From Eriocheir sinensis (Eukaryota; Arthropoda; Malacostraca; Decapoda; Varunidae), in contig NW_026111757.1 in NCBI RefSeq assembly GCF_024679095.1, forward strand, positions 180,001-244,000: 64,000 nucleotides of DNA, in the 5' to 3' direction. The position numbers and the translations under genes were made by a program. Under the pieces are notes generated by a model. It did no database searches. It was not told where the DNA came from and saw only the letters and a list, made by a program, of their open reading frames with translations. Numbering within the stretch: the stretch's first letter is position 1; every line of letters begins with the position of its first letter. Below, one piece after another: positions 31,268 through 42,530 of this stretch.

Positions 31268-33035
31268 ATGTGTGACGCAGCGAAAATTGTTTCCAGTCTT
31301 GGAACCGCATTTGCTTCTAAAAAACCGAAGAAGAAACCTCTGCGAAACATACTCGAAAAACAACTGGAGGAATACCAGCAGCAAATCTTATTATCAAGTG
31401 CCAAAATATTTGTTTTTCAAAAACCATATGTGACAGAGCCCTGTTCAAATATCTGTTGAATGTCACACCGATTTGCAAAGAGACCACATATGCAGAGATG
31501 AAGAAATTGTTGACAAAGGCTATCCATAACAAGGCATACGCTGATACACCCAATGATCGCCTCTACTCCATGGGAGAATGCTACTACACATTGCTGAATT
31601 GCACAGACATGCGTAAGTTTTTAACATTTTTTTGTTATTGATATGATTTTTTTATTTAGCTTGTTGATTTTTTAAAGATTTTAATTTTCTTAACCATTTT
31701 TTTCATTTCAGTCGATGCAGGTTCCAAAGAAGGTCTTAAAACATCCATGAAATCAGCACTGAATATAGAATGGCAAAATGCAAGTCCGCAACTGTCAACC
31801 AAGGTGATAGTATCATGAACTTCTGTCATAATGTGAATAACTTACTTAAAAGTTTTGATTTGCAAAATTGTGATTTTCGAAATCTGATCCTGAATACGTT
31901 CATACGCGAAGATTTCATCCCAGTTCACCGGTTTAATCAGACGATTTGTGAGATGACCTTTGAAACTCTGAAGTCTATTAATATCGATTTACAATTTTGT
32001 CAACTGCACGACATCCCAGACAACGTAAAGAACAAACGCCAAATGGCAGACATCGAAAGATCGAACACCTGCAGCAAATGTCAAATGTCATTGAGTGTTA
32101 TCCGCGCCAAGGAGTGGCTGACCCGAAACATGGACGTCCCCAATCCTAAATTACGATCGCTCTTCATCCAACATGCCTTTACTGAAAATTGGAACCTAAA
32201 TCAAGAGACTATCCATGCGGCTATGCAGAAAGGAGTCAATGTTGTCATTCAAGAAGTTTTGTTCCATCATCAATTTCATGAAATACATGTCCATGATAAG
32301 CGAGTCTTCCTCCATGCTCCTGAAAAAGCCATGTCAGACAGTAAGAGGAAAAACCAACAACAACAATTATTCTCCAAAGTGTTACATGAAGCGTTGTTAC
32401 ACTCGTACAATCTGGACATGCCCGTCAATGATTCAAAACCACCCCAAAGAAAGATCGAAGTAGTGGAAATATCAATTCCAGTACAGACCACTTCTAGAAA
32501 ACGCTCCAACTTTTCGATGTAAGTAATTCGGTCATCCCTATGGTGATCACAGTACCTGCCAAAATTTGATATCTAAAGATGGAGCAACAGCCTTAGGTGA
32601 AACACTTCGCAAGCAATTCGAAGATACTCACGGATCAAACACATTCACCAAAAGGGTGACCGAAAGAGTAACACCTATCCCAACTTCACCAAAATGTATG
32701 AGAACACAGACGCCCAGTTGAACGCGCTACGGCACGCGAAAATATCCCAATATCGTTCATGGATGTCGATAACATCTACTACCCTTGCGAATCACATGTA
32801 TGGTTCCATCATGTCAGTGGATCAGCTCTTCATCAATCATCAGTTTGATAAAGATATCATTGATGTCGACTCGAAAACCATGACCGGTGGTATAATCACC
32901 AAGGCGCTGGATGACAGTGGTAAAACCCAGTCCAACCTGTTTACCAATGCTACACCTTTTGAAATGTTTGTCCTGAACACCATCATGAACAACATAATAC
33001 TAGTGGCTCCTCATGTTTACTACGCATTGCTGTGA
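31268..33035 (+). pseudogene. unknown gene with intron-like gap and several frameshifts
   Basis: ATG at 31268 (MCDAAKIVSSLG, then a basic KKPKKKPLR stretch) lies nine bases after a TTTTTCAG acceptor-like site ending at 31259. The reading shifts near 31410 and continues to 31612. There a GTAAGT donor and, at 31711, a T-rich tract plus CAG bracket a 99-base gap whose removal keeps the frame (DM then LDAGSKEG). It shifts again near 31795 into a 250-codon frame (31770-32522) with a CSKCQMSL cysteine pair, and after further shifts into 32694-33035. Introns are rare in large DNA virus genes, so it may be host-derived or a spliced viral gene. Function unknown. Confidence 0.45.
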
Positions 33036-34689
33036 AAAACAAGTGCGCTGAAGCGACTCAACCATCACATGAGGTAGTGAGTAGCAACAACAAGAAAACA
33101 TATTGGGCAAGCACGAAACAGCGTTAAAAAATCTCAACAAAGAAATCCCCCTTGCTTTCTCTTTATTACAAGAAATGACAGGATAGTTTTGGAACAACGT
33201 CTTTACGTTTCTCAACAGTCACTTCACCCACAACGATTACAAGATCAAGTTGCATCATCTCAACCAAATGATCAGAAATGTAAACCATAAACTACATCTA
33301 GACGACTTCGTTCTCATGGGTATCGACATCACCTATTTGCTCTCCCGATTCATTTACATTCACCTGTGCATCAGTAACATGGTGACATCACACCATGAAC
33401 CTGCACTTCCCTACATCTGCTACGAACAAATGTATGTGTTCGTGCGCGAAATCGGTCTCGATAGGAGTGAGTTTCTGCAAGAGTTCTTCTTGCTGAACAA
33501 GGACGATGCCGCAGAACGGTGCTTAGAATGGGGCCTCTACCGTCTCGGATTTTTGTCGCCTTCTCGTGAGCTTCCACCCATCTTTGAATTAGATGTCAAC
33601 AAACACCTCTACGGAGTCGATGCAAGCCAAATGACTATCAACAGCATTCCAAAAAACGTTGTCAAATCTGAACGCAGAAAAAAGAAGAAACCACCCGCTG
33701 ATGTTCATGATAACACTAGTGATGATAATGATGATAAAAACAAGGATGTTCCTACAGTGATTAAAGTAGTCACACGTCCCGAAAAACCCATTCTGTGTGT
33801 ACTGAATGATGATGATGATGTCTTTGATAAAGACATAGTAATCGGAACGATCGAATCCCAATCACAGCATGACAGGAGTTACAATTCTTCAGATGATGAT
33901 GATCTGCCTATCAGAAGGATTCAAGATTCAGATCTGCGTGAATTGATCAAACCCAAAATTTCATGGCGTAAATTCATAGAAAGATCCAATTCCGAAAAAC
34001 GAAGTTGCAGCGATTCTTCTTCATCAAAGAGTAAGAGGATCAAAAAAGATTTGAGTGTAAGTCGTCACCGCTCAACTCACAGAGGTTCTAGTGTTAAAAA
34101 GGAGCGGTGTGCACATCCCAGTACAGCAGTGACGACGTCCAGAGATTCTGGTGAGAAAAAGGAACGTGTGCATCCCAGTTCAGCAGCAACAGAGGCGACC
34201 ACATCCAGGGGTTCTGGTGAAAAACAGGAGCGTGTGCATCCCACTTCAGCAGCAGAGGAGGAGGCGAAGACGTCAACATTGCAAGCTGAAGCATCTACAT
34301 CCAGTACACCAACGCAGCAAGAGTCAGAATTTTTGAAAAATAAAGCCAAAGAATACGTCATGATGCGAGAAGCAATGATGGCGACGACGGTACCCTCCTC
34401 CGTTGATATGAGTGCACAGACATCTGAAATAAAAAAAACACACAAGAAAAGAATCATTAAAGAGATGATGATGATGACAACAGACCAAAAAGAAGAGTAC
34501 ATCAACACCACTAAGAAAACTCGAGAAGAGGACGATTACCTACCGGACCTCAATAAAATAATATTTAAACCAACTGAAGAAGATCACACTCGAAAATACA
34601 AGAAGAAAAAGAAAAAAGATGGAGACCGAGAAAACGGAGAGTGTGTCAAGGGAGAAAAAAAAAAGACGAAAAGAAGTAAATGGATATCA

Positions 34690-35370
34690 ACGAGAGCGAT
34701 CCCAGTCACAAGAGCGAGAGCAACGAGAGCGACCCAAGTCACAAGAGCGAGAGCAACGAGAGCGACCCAAGTCACAAGAGCGAGAGCAACGAGAGCGACC
34801 CAAGTCACAAGAGCGAGAGCAACGAGAGCGACCCAAGTCACAAGAGCGAGAGCAACGAGAGCGACCCAAGTCACAAGAGCGAGAGCAACGAGAGCGACCC
34901 AAGTCACAAGAGCAAGAGCAACGAAAGCGACCCAAGTCACAAGAGCGAGAGCAACGAAAGCGACCCAAGTCACAAGAGCGAGAGCAACGAAAGCGACCCA
35001 AGTCACAAGAGCGAGAGCAACGAAAGCGACCCAAGTCACAAGAGCGAGAGCAACGAGAGCGACCCAAGTCACAAGAGCAAGAGCAACGAGAGCGACCCAA
35101 GTCACAAGAGCGAGAGCAACGAAAGCGACCCAAGTCACAAAAGCGAGAGCAACGAGAGCGACCCAAGTCACAAGAGCAAGAGCAACGAGAGCGACCCAAG
35201 TCACAAAAGCGAGAGCAACGAAAGCGACCCAAGTCACAAGAGCAACGAGAGCGACCCAAGTCACAAGAGCGAGAGCAACGAGAGCGACCCAAGTCACAAG
35301 AGCGAGAGCAACGAGAGCGACCCAAGTCACAAAAGCGAGAGCAACGAGAGCGAAAGCAACGAGAGCGATC
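34690..35370 (+). repeat. 33-bp coding repeat open in all three frames
   Basis: About 20 units of a 33-bp sequence (core GAGCGAGAGCAACGAGAGCG followed by ACCCAAGTCACAA). No stop occurs in any plus-strand frame: the three readings are SQEREQRERPK, TRARATRATQV and NESDPSHKSES. Two of the minus-strand frames are open as well. Unit variants replace GAGAGC by AAAGC or CAAGAGC. Confidence 0.95.
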
Positions 35371-35739
35371 ATCATCGACACAAGAGCCAAAGCGAAAGAC
35401 ACAAGAGCGAGATCAAGAGCGTCAAAAGTTAGAAGAACAAGCACAACAAGAGCGTCGAAAGTTAGAGAAACAAGCACAACAAGAGAGACAAAAAAGACAA
35501 AAGCTAGAGCGACAAAAGTTAGAGGAACAAGAGCAACAAAAGTTAGAGGAACAAGCACAACAAGAGAGACAAAAGAGACAAGAGTTAGAGCGTCAAAAGT
35601 TAGAGGAACAAGCACAACAAGAGAGACAAAAGAGACAAGAGTTAGAGCGTCAAAAATTAGAGGAACAAGAGCGTCAAAAGTTAGAGGAACAAAAGCGTCA
35701 AAAGTTAGAGGAACAAGCACAACAAAAAAAAAAGTTAGA

Positions 35740-36175
35740 GGAACTAGAGCAACAAAAGAAACGAGATGAACTAGAGCAACAAAAAAAAAAGTTAGATGAA
35801 CTAGAGCAACAAAAGAAACGAGATGAACTAGAGCAACAAAAGAAACGAGATGAACTAGAGCAACAAAAGAAACGAGATGAGCTAGAGCAACAAAAGAAAC
35901 GAGATGAACTAGAGCAACAAAAGAAACGAGATAAACTAGAGCAACAAAAGAAACAAGATGAACTAGAGCAACAAAAGAAACAAGATGAACTAGAGCAACA
36001 AAAGAAACGAGATGAACTAGAGCAACAAAAGAAACGAGATGAACTAGAGCAACAAAAGAAACGAGATGACCTAGAGCAACAAAAGAAACGAGATGAACTA
36101 GAGCAACAAAAGAAACGAGATAAACTAGAGCAACAAAAGAGACGAGATGAACTAGAGCAACAAAAGAGACGAGAG
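35740..36175 (+). repeat. 27-bp coding repeat
   Basis: About 15 units of GATGAACTAGAGCAACAAAA plus GAAACGA, encoding the nine-residue coiled-coil unit DELEQQKKR with small changes (RDKLEQQ, QDELEQQ, RDDLEQQ). Confidence 0.95.
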
Positions 36176-37469
36176 CAGCAAAAGAGACAAGATGAAGAAG
36201 AACGCCAAAATGAACAACGAAAAGAGCAAGAACAAGCTGTTAAAAATCTACAGTTAATAAACAGCCAACACAATGATTTTGAAACTATTGAAACACCACC
36301 ACAACCACATTTCTTCAAAAGATCATCATTACAGCAGAATGAAATATATTCTGTTTGTTTCAACACACCGGGACCGGGTACTCCAATTGGCATCATACCC
36401 AGACAGTCATCACCCGTTTACGACGCTTACGATTGTGAATTGAACACACCTATGCCAGTCGAGAATCATACTCCAAAAACTATCTCATTCAGAAATGATG
36501 AAGTGATGGAGGAAGAAGACCAACGACTTTTCTCTCATCATTCACTCTCACCCATAGCAGCGTCTGTTGTTCCACCCTCATCGACATATAATACTAAACC
36601 TAACATCGACCCATTAGCGGCAGCGCAAGAATTAATATTCGGCTCACCGAACACAGCAGTGGCGCAAAACTTTATTGTAGATTCACCGAACACAAATGAC
36701 AACAACATCATTCACCAGCAGCCATCGCCTTCCTCTGCAGCATCCAGCAGCGGCGGCGTTGGCGGAAATTGTAGTGGTTGTAGTACGTCTCAACCCATCC
36801 AATCCGTGCAGGTTTCTCCTTACAATTCATCAGATGCCTCTTCATCATCTTACACTAGATTTAGTGGTGGTGGATCATCCCCTTCTTACACACAATTGAC
36901 CAATATGTCAAACCAGGTTTATTATATTCCATTTCAACAACAAATAGGATTTATTCATCAACAATCTGTTTCTTCTCATCCTCCTCCTCTTCAACAAAAC
37001 TCACCCCGTTCTTATTCAACTTTCAATAATACACAACAGCAGTCTCATTCCCCTTTTATTGCTATTGCTCATCAACAACAGTCCCATTCACCATTTTCTA
37101 CTACGGCTGCTCAACAACAACAATCTCATTCACCTTTCAACACTCAACAACAATCACCTTATACCCAACCATCCCCTCCTTACACACACACCCCCCCAAC
37201 CATACTGATGCAGCAGCAGAAGTCTCCTCCTACCCACAACAACATGAACATGACACACTCCCACCACTTCCCTACTGCCACCACTACTGCTGCTGCGTCA
37301 TCAACGACGTCCCCACCGGTGATGCTGATTGCTACTGAACCACCCCACCCTCATTCGCACCACCTTACCCTACTGAACCTTACATACAACAGCAGCAGCA
37401 GCAGCACAATGAGCAAGTGTCTGAGATTGATATGTTAATAAAAAAATTCTTGTAAACCCAATATCATAT

Positions 37470-37690
37470 ATTTTGCATCCATGTACATCAATAACCTATG
37501 TCTGCCAAAGACATTTCAATATGTACAAATTATCCATGTATATCAATAACCTAAGTCTGCCAAAGGCATTTCAATATGTACAAATTATAATCAAAAGGAC
37601 CTTTGTATCTATGTATATCAATAACCTAAGTCTGCCAAAGGCATTTCAATATGTACAAATTATAATCAAAAGGACCAAGTCTATTTTTGA
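37470..37690 (+). repeat. AT-rich tandem repeat
   Basis: Three partly deleted units of about 60-80 bp: ATGTATATCAATAACCTAAG, TCTGCCAAAGGCATTTCAAT and TATAATCAAAAGGACC. Immediately downstream of the giant repeat-protein gene; non-coding. Confidence 0.85.
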
Positions 37691-37804
37691 CACATATCAA
37701 AAGGTCCTTCATTTGTCTTAGGTTTAAGCAATGTACAACTATGTTATTATATAAGAGAGAGAAAGAGTGAGTTTGATGATGAGCTTCCAGTTTACCTTGC
37801 TTAG

Positions 37805-38236
37805 GTGGACATGTTTTCTGTTAGAAAACATGAGTATAAATATAACCACCGAATTTTTAGGTTTTAGATTTATTAAGATGAAGATACCTAATAAAATGGG
37901 CATTTACTACTTTCCACCTTGGATGAAACTCATCAAGAGTGTACAAAGTGAACCCCCATCCCTATTTTATAGAATAATAAAATCATTGATTGATTTTTTT
38001 GTATATATACCCAATATTCCTTCCTTTTTTATTATCCTTGTATCCCGTTATCACAATTACATCCAAATAAAACTTCATTTATTCCGTTCTTACCTAACAC
38101 AGGAAGTACCCTATTGGATGGAAATATGTCACAATGGAACACATTCGAAGAAATGATAAAACTTTTATTAATGAAACTAAAAATATGATTTCTAGTGCTG
38201 ACAGAAAAATATAATTTTAAGGAGGCAGGTAAATTA
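37805..38236 (+). repeat. third copy of part of the inverted duplication
   Basis: About 430 bp, same orientation as 20137-20569 in arm B, from GTGGACATGTTTTCT to GGAGGCAGGTAAATTA. It carries the small ORF (ATG 37830) but a four-base difference near 37990 removes its stop. The empty SINE site is present near 38100-38120. It ends abruptly at the inverted helicase segment, one or two bases before the 84-bp duplication. Confidence 0.9.
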
Positions 38237-38238
38237 CC

Positions 38239-39659
38239 AACTGAAAAACAGATCGTCCTCGAATCGATGTTCGATCCTAACACAAAATCGGCTTTCTTGA
38301 GTATGTGCATTGAAGGCACCGCTGAGACACGTGGACTCATGATGGCTGAACACATTTCGAGATTGGTGAACTACTCTTCCAATGATATCAACGAACAGAA
38401 TTTCTGGTCAATGTGTGTTAACGAGGAGGAAGAAGACAGGATTGGTCCACCACCGAAGAAGCGACAACAAGTTGACGTAGTAACGTCGGCCTTAATGGCA
38501 CCTGTGTGTTACTGTGTGGACGACGAGAACGCCGTCTCGCTGGAGATCTTCTACGCTCTTGCACTCGATCTCTCCAAAAATCTTAACAACAAAAGTAAAG
38601 TAGATAAACATGTTGCTAAAGCAGTTCAAAAATGTTACAGAGAAGTAGTTGATCAAAAAAACAGGGCTACCTAGACTTCACAGTCTGTATTTTCTGAGAT
38701 GCATGATGAACTTCATGGGTTTCATCAACAATATGTGCACTGGCGACGGAGAAATGGCTCATCACCTTGTCCAAACCATAACATCTATTGGGTTAAACAT
38801 GACTCCAAAAACTGTCGTTGTTTTAGTTGGTTTAGGAAACAACTTAAAATCATCTGTTGTCAACATCGCCAAACATACTTGGTGGGATTCCTACACCGAC
38901 ATGGGTGCAGAAGCGCTGGTTGAAAAGGATGATTGTTCTTCATCTGATGCTAAATTGGCTTATGTGGCTGGCAAGAAACAAATATTCGTCATCGAAGAGG
39001 TCGGGTATCAGGGATCGTACAATCATAACAATGCTAAAAAAACAGTCAAAGCTACAGTTGATGGTGCAGGGGTAACTGCTGATGCCAATAGGATGGTAGC
39101 CTATCGGTTGTGGTCGCGAGTGTCTCAGCGAGTAATTGGTAATAACCACGACAACACCAATCTTAATAATAACAACAATAACAACAATGATGATGATGAC
39201 GACGACGACGATGATGATGAGGAATTAACGTTACCACAACCACATCATGAGTTTCCTGATATTATAAGTGGCATGTCTCAAGTAGTCATGTGGTGGAATT
39301 TAAATTTAGGTTCCGTCATTTTTAAGATGTCTAAAGAAAAGAGTTTAAACAGTATAATCTCCATGGGAGAAATACCGTATAGTATACATTCTCCTGAACT
39401 GTTGGATACATCAAAATGGTTTCAAGACACTGATCCTTTACTTCGCAATTCAAAGATCATAGAAGATCATCTTGCAATGCAAGTAGATGAAGAGCAGTGG
39501 CCTAGTTTATCTTCATCGGAAAGAGTAGGACGTTACCTTAACATCATTCGCAAAGATACTTCAAATCAACTAAGACCTTTTGCAGACTGTGTCAAACACT
39601 TCAAGCGTTTATTAATCTTATTCGCAGCCAAAGCAACAGATGATAATGATGTACAATAA
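38239..39659 (+). pseudogene. SF3/D5-like helicase, C-terminal part in an inverted segment
   Basis: Open from 38239 to 38674 and, after one base in an A7 run (38655-38661), in another frame to 39659. The second frame has a P-loop-like VLVGLGNNLKSSVVNIAKHT with the GxGNNxKS pattern of superfamily-3 and D5 helicases, then KKQIFVIEEVG as motif B. A low-complexity Asn/Asp insert follows (39160-39220). Such proteins drive replication forks in many large DNA viruses. The N-terminal part lies at 42530-41844 on the opposite strand, and 84 bp are shared by both ends. The SF3 assignment rests on the motifs only. Confidence 0.6.
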
Positions 39660-40188
39660 TGAGGCATTGGATGTCATCACGACTTTAGTCAATGACCGAC
39701 GCAAGAATGATAGGATACACCAACGCCAATTTTCAAAAGAAGAGGTAATGAAATATTTACAACTTGATACTTTGAAATACAATCAGCTAATCAAATTGAA
39801 TTCAATTCTCAAGTTGGAGAATCGTTATTATGGTGCGTGTGGTCAAACTAAGAATGAACAAAAGGAAAAAGAAGAAGACTGCTGTTATTGTTGCGACTGC
39901 CAAAGCCACGCGACGGCGACCAAAAATTTATCATCCAGTCCAATCCAATACCCGCCACCGCCGCATTATGATGATGATGCATCCAACAGGTTCATACAAA
40001 GTCTAGTGGAAGCCCGTTACATTGATTTCCTGAATCGCCAAGCTTGTATCCCTCCGATCGCAAGAGCGGCGGCGGCGGCGTCGGCGTCAGCGTCAACATC
40101 TGGAAGCGCAAGCGTGTTCGGTGCTCACTCATACTTCCCTCACACCGAAGATGGAATCACCTGTTGGTCGTATTTAACATCGATGTAA
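39640..40188 (+). CDS. unknown virus-like protein with Cys cluster
   Basis: ATG 39640, overlapping the helicase end by 20 bases in another frame. The N-terminal 65 residues are helical and charged (FSKEEVMKYLQLDTLKYNQL), followed by an Lys/Glu run and a CCYCCDC cluster, then a Pro- and Ala/Ser-rich C-terminal part. Followed by a stop and AATAAA after about 15 bases. Intact; function unknown. Confidence 0.6.
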   Translation: MIMMYNNEALDVITTLVNDRRKNDRIHQRQFSKEEVMKYLQLDTLKYNQLIKLNSILKLENRYYGACGQTKNEQKEKEEDCCYCCDCQSHATATKNLSSSPIQYPPPPHYDDDASNRFIQSLVEARYIDFLNRQACIPPIARAAAAASASASTSGSASVFGAHSYFPHTEDGITCWSYLTSM

Positions 40189-40294
40189 TTGCCAAAAAAA
40201 AATAAATGTAGATTTCCAGAAATTGAAATACTTCCCTTTGTATTACACACGTTGTTCCGAAAGTTAGAATTGAAATCCGAAGTGGTCAGCAGTC

Positions 40295-41022
40295 ATGTCA
40301 AACCGTCAAAGAGACAAGACACAGCGATATTTGGTGCGTTGTAAGTTACAATCTATACAGTCATCACCTCTCAGACAACGCGATGCGTTACGCTAGTGAG
40401 GTTCTGGGACTGTCGGTTATATAGCATACAGTTGAATGATCTCCCTATCGAAGATAAAGATATAATGCGTCTGTTACAGACTTGGACTGTATCTTCCAAA
40501 ATTGTATATTCCACTAGACCGAACAACAACAATGAAGAAGAAGAACGTCTGGCTTCGAGAGACAGAGACACAATATGTCCTTTGGGAGTGTGGGCCTTAC
40601 GCAACGCTGTGCGTGTCCGTCCCAACGTAATGGACGATTCGTTTCTACCCTCCTTTCCAGTTCCGTTGAATCTAATATTGAAACAAGATGAGAGATATAG
40701 TAGTGATAGTTTTAAAGATTTAAAATATTACAAATCATTCAAAGATAGTTTTGTCAACACTATCGAAAAATATGCCGAAGAAATGAGCGCTGTTAAAAGT
40801 AAATTGAAAGGTTCATTGAAATCAGAACCGCTAGTAGCTTCCGATAGTCAACCCGTTTCCGTGGCCACAAAGGATATAACTGCAACCCTTGACACTGTCA
40901 ATCCACTAGGTGGTGATCCCACAGATTTAATACTTCTCAGTAAATCTTACCTAAGTGATTTAAATAAACAATCGTATACAAATTTGTCGTATTTTCAGTT
41001 GACGTCATACGACAAAATTTAA
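40295..41022 (+). pseudogene. unknown virus-like gene, one frameshift near the start
   Basis: ATG at 40295 opens a basic N-terminus that stops at 40393. From about 40350 a second frame reads as protein to 41022 (LYSIQLNDLPIEDKDIM, CPLGVWALRNAVRVRP, then Lys/Ser-rich). One base between 40350 and 40393 would join them. Not recognised. Lies between two other plus-strand genes inside the inverted segment. Confidence 0.5.
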
Positions 41023-41115
41023 AGACGTCCGTCAGTTACATCGTCTGAAACTGTGAACGGTTCATGTTAAAATCACGCGCTGAACATCTGAGAAATATAA
41101 CCAATCAAGGATTTT

Positions 41116-41691
41116 ATGAATATGAATACTGTAACTATGTTGGTACTCGCATTGCTAGTAATTGTTGTTGCGGTCATGTTGGTGTCCGGCATGGCAACGA
41201 GGCAGACATACATCAAGAAAGCACACATTGATACTTCACCCATCGGGGTTCCCGTGTCCGTCTCCTTCAATGCTAAGGCACCAGTTGTCGTCAAGGATGT
41301 ATTTGCTTCTCCATTGGGTGAAATCGCCATCCTGTCAACTGATGCTGAAGTCGAAGCTAATAAATCAGATGTTGTATTCCAATTTGTGCCTGTGACACCC
41401 GTATATGCTGACACTCTACCTCAAGAATTGTGCATGGTCAAGATTTACAACAGAACCAAACACGATCTTCACTTTTCAGGTGGATACACTGACTTGAACG
41501 TCAGCACTGTTGGAATAAATTCAGTTATATCTCCAGCCAATAGTTTGGACAATAACTCATCATTGTCTTCCACTGTCGTCGTCGCTGGAGAGTCAAAAGT
41601 AACTTACTTTGCTAGAATTAAGAACGAAACTTTGATCAGCAAACATATTATCGTAATGAACCATTTGTACGTCACTCGTCACATTCATTAA
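41116..41691 (+). CDS. VP24/VP26/VP28-like envelope protein
   Basis: 191 residues from ATG 41116, intact. Residues 6-27 are a membrane anchor (VTMLVLALLVIVVAVMLVSG). The rest looks like an all-beta domain with VVVKDVFASPLGEIAIL, CMVKIYNRTKHDLHFSGG and VTYFARIKNETL segments. WSSV major envelope and tegument proteins VP24, VP26 and VP28 have the same size (about 205 residues), the N-terminal anchor and a single beta-barrel. Which member it is closest to cannot be told by eye. In virions these proteins form the outer shell. AATAAA follows the stop at about 41704. Confidence 0.55.
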   Translation: MNMNTVTMLVLALLVIVVAVMLVSGMATRQTYIKKAHIDTSPIGVPVSVSFNAKAPVVVKDVFASPLGEIAILSTDAEVEANKSDVVFQFVPVTPVYADTLPQELCMVKIYNRTKHDLHFSGGYTDLNVSTVGINSVISPANSLDNNSSLSSTVVVAGESKVTYFARIKNETLISKHIIVMNHLYVTRHIH

Positions 41692-41843
41692 CTGTAAAAA
41701 GAAAATAAAGAAATATGGATTTAATCTTTCATCTATTTTATTGGTGTGCCTTCAGGATGAGAAAGTAAAGTAGTCACATTTTTTTTTTAAGTTATTCTTT
41801 TTTAAAATTTTATTGTCAACATACCTAATATAAATTTATCTGT

Positions 41844-42530
41844 GCGGTGCCTTCAATGCACATACTCAAGAAAGCCGATTTTGTGTTAGGATCGAACATC
41901 GATTCGAGGACGATCTGTTTTTCAGTTTGAATCTTACACCTGACATACATGTCTGATTTAAGATTGATATTTTCTACTCTGCCACCCAACAGAAAATTAC
42001 CGTCGATAAGAAAAAATCTGTTGTTATCGACGCTTATACACGATGTTTTGGAATTCACCATTTTAAAAACACTTAACAGATTATTGGAAGAACGATGGTT
42101 GTTAAGCTGCCTGTGGAAGCGTGCACTCATGAACTTGGACAGACAGGCAACGCCGGTGTTGGTACATGACAATCGTAGATGATGGGCTCGCATGAGGAAC
42201 CATTTCATAGAGACGACCGGGTTAGCCAGGTACGGCACGACATTGGAGACATTCTTGCTCTCTTTCTTTTTCGGTGAACACATGCAAGTAGGAATAAGGC
42301 GATTTCTTTTTGTCTACTTGTTGTTGTTTTTCCATCTTAGAAGCAAACACAATCGATGTCCAATCGGTCAACAGAATATTATACGGAAGATTATCTTTCA
42401 GTACATTCAAACAATACTTGAGAGTGACAAGATAAGATTGGTTTTACATTCTGTGAATTCGTCGTCATAGATAACGTAACCTCTTCCCAGACCCATGTGG
42501 TATCTCAGAGAATATTCATTGACTTTTTTC
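41844..42530 (-). pseudogene. helicase N-terminal part, separated by an inversion
   Basis: Minus-strand coding in several frames: around 42530-42440 (GLGRGYVIYDDEFTECK), 42470-42222 (LKDNLPYNILLTDWTSIVF) and 42283-41844. The last piece ends in the 84 bases (41927-41844) that are also the first 84 bases of the helicase part at 38239-38322. Beyond 41844 the frame runs into unrelated sequence. At least two small frameshifts occur. In D5-like proteins the region before the helicase holds a primase domain; whether that applies here is unclear. Confidence 0.55.

Larger units (their letters stand above)
33185..37438 (+). pseudogene. giant low-complexity coiled-coil protein, split by one A-run
   Basis: The first frame (open from after TAG 33184, first ATG 33268) encodes about 110 folded residues, then charged low-complexity sequence with three copies of a GSxxKxERxHPSxA motif. 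A run of ten A at 34655-34664 precedes the second frame (to 37438). This holds a 33-bp repeat coding SQEREQRERPK, a long coiled coil with 27-bp repeats coding RDELEQQKK (about 35740-36150), and a Ser/Pro/Gln-rich tail with NTPGPGTPIG. One base in the A10 run would join both parts into about 1400 residues. TAATAAA at 37435 gives the stop and a possible poly-A signal. TAG at 33184 also interrupts an upstream extension. A scaffold role is a guess. Confidence 0.6.

Noticed and set aside
34584..35720. 378-codon minus-strand open frame (Val/Ala/Leu/Trp repeats)
   Set aside because: It is the complement of the 33-bp and coiled-coil repeats of the plus-strand gene; hydrophobic repeats of this kind appear automatically from the composition.
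35698..36396. Minus-strand Cys/Ser/Phe-rich frame over the 27-bp repeats
   Set aside because: Shadow of the coiled-coil repeat on the plus strand.
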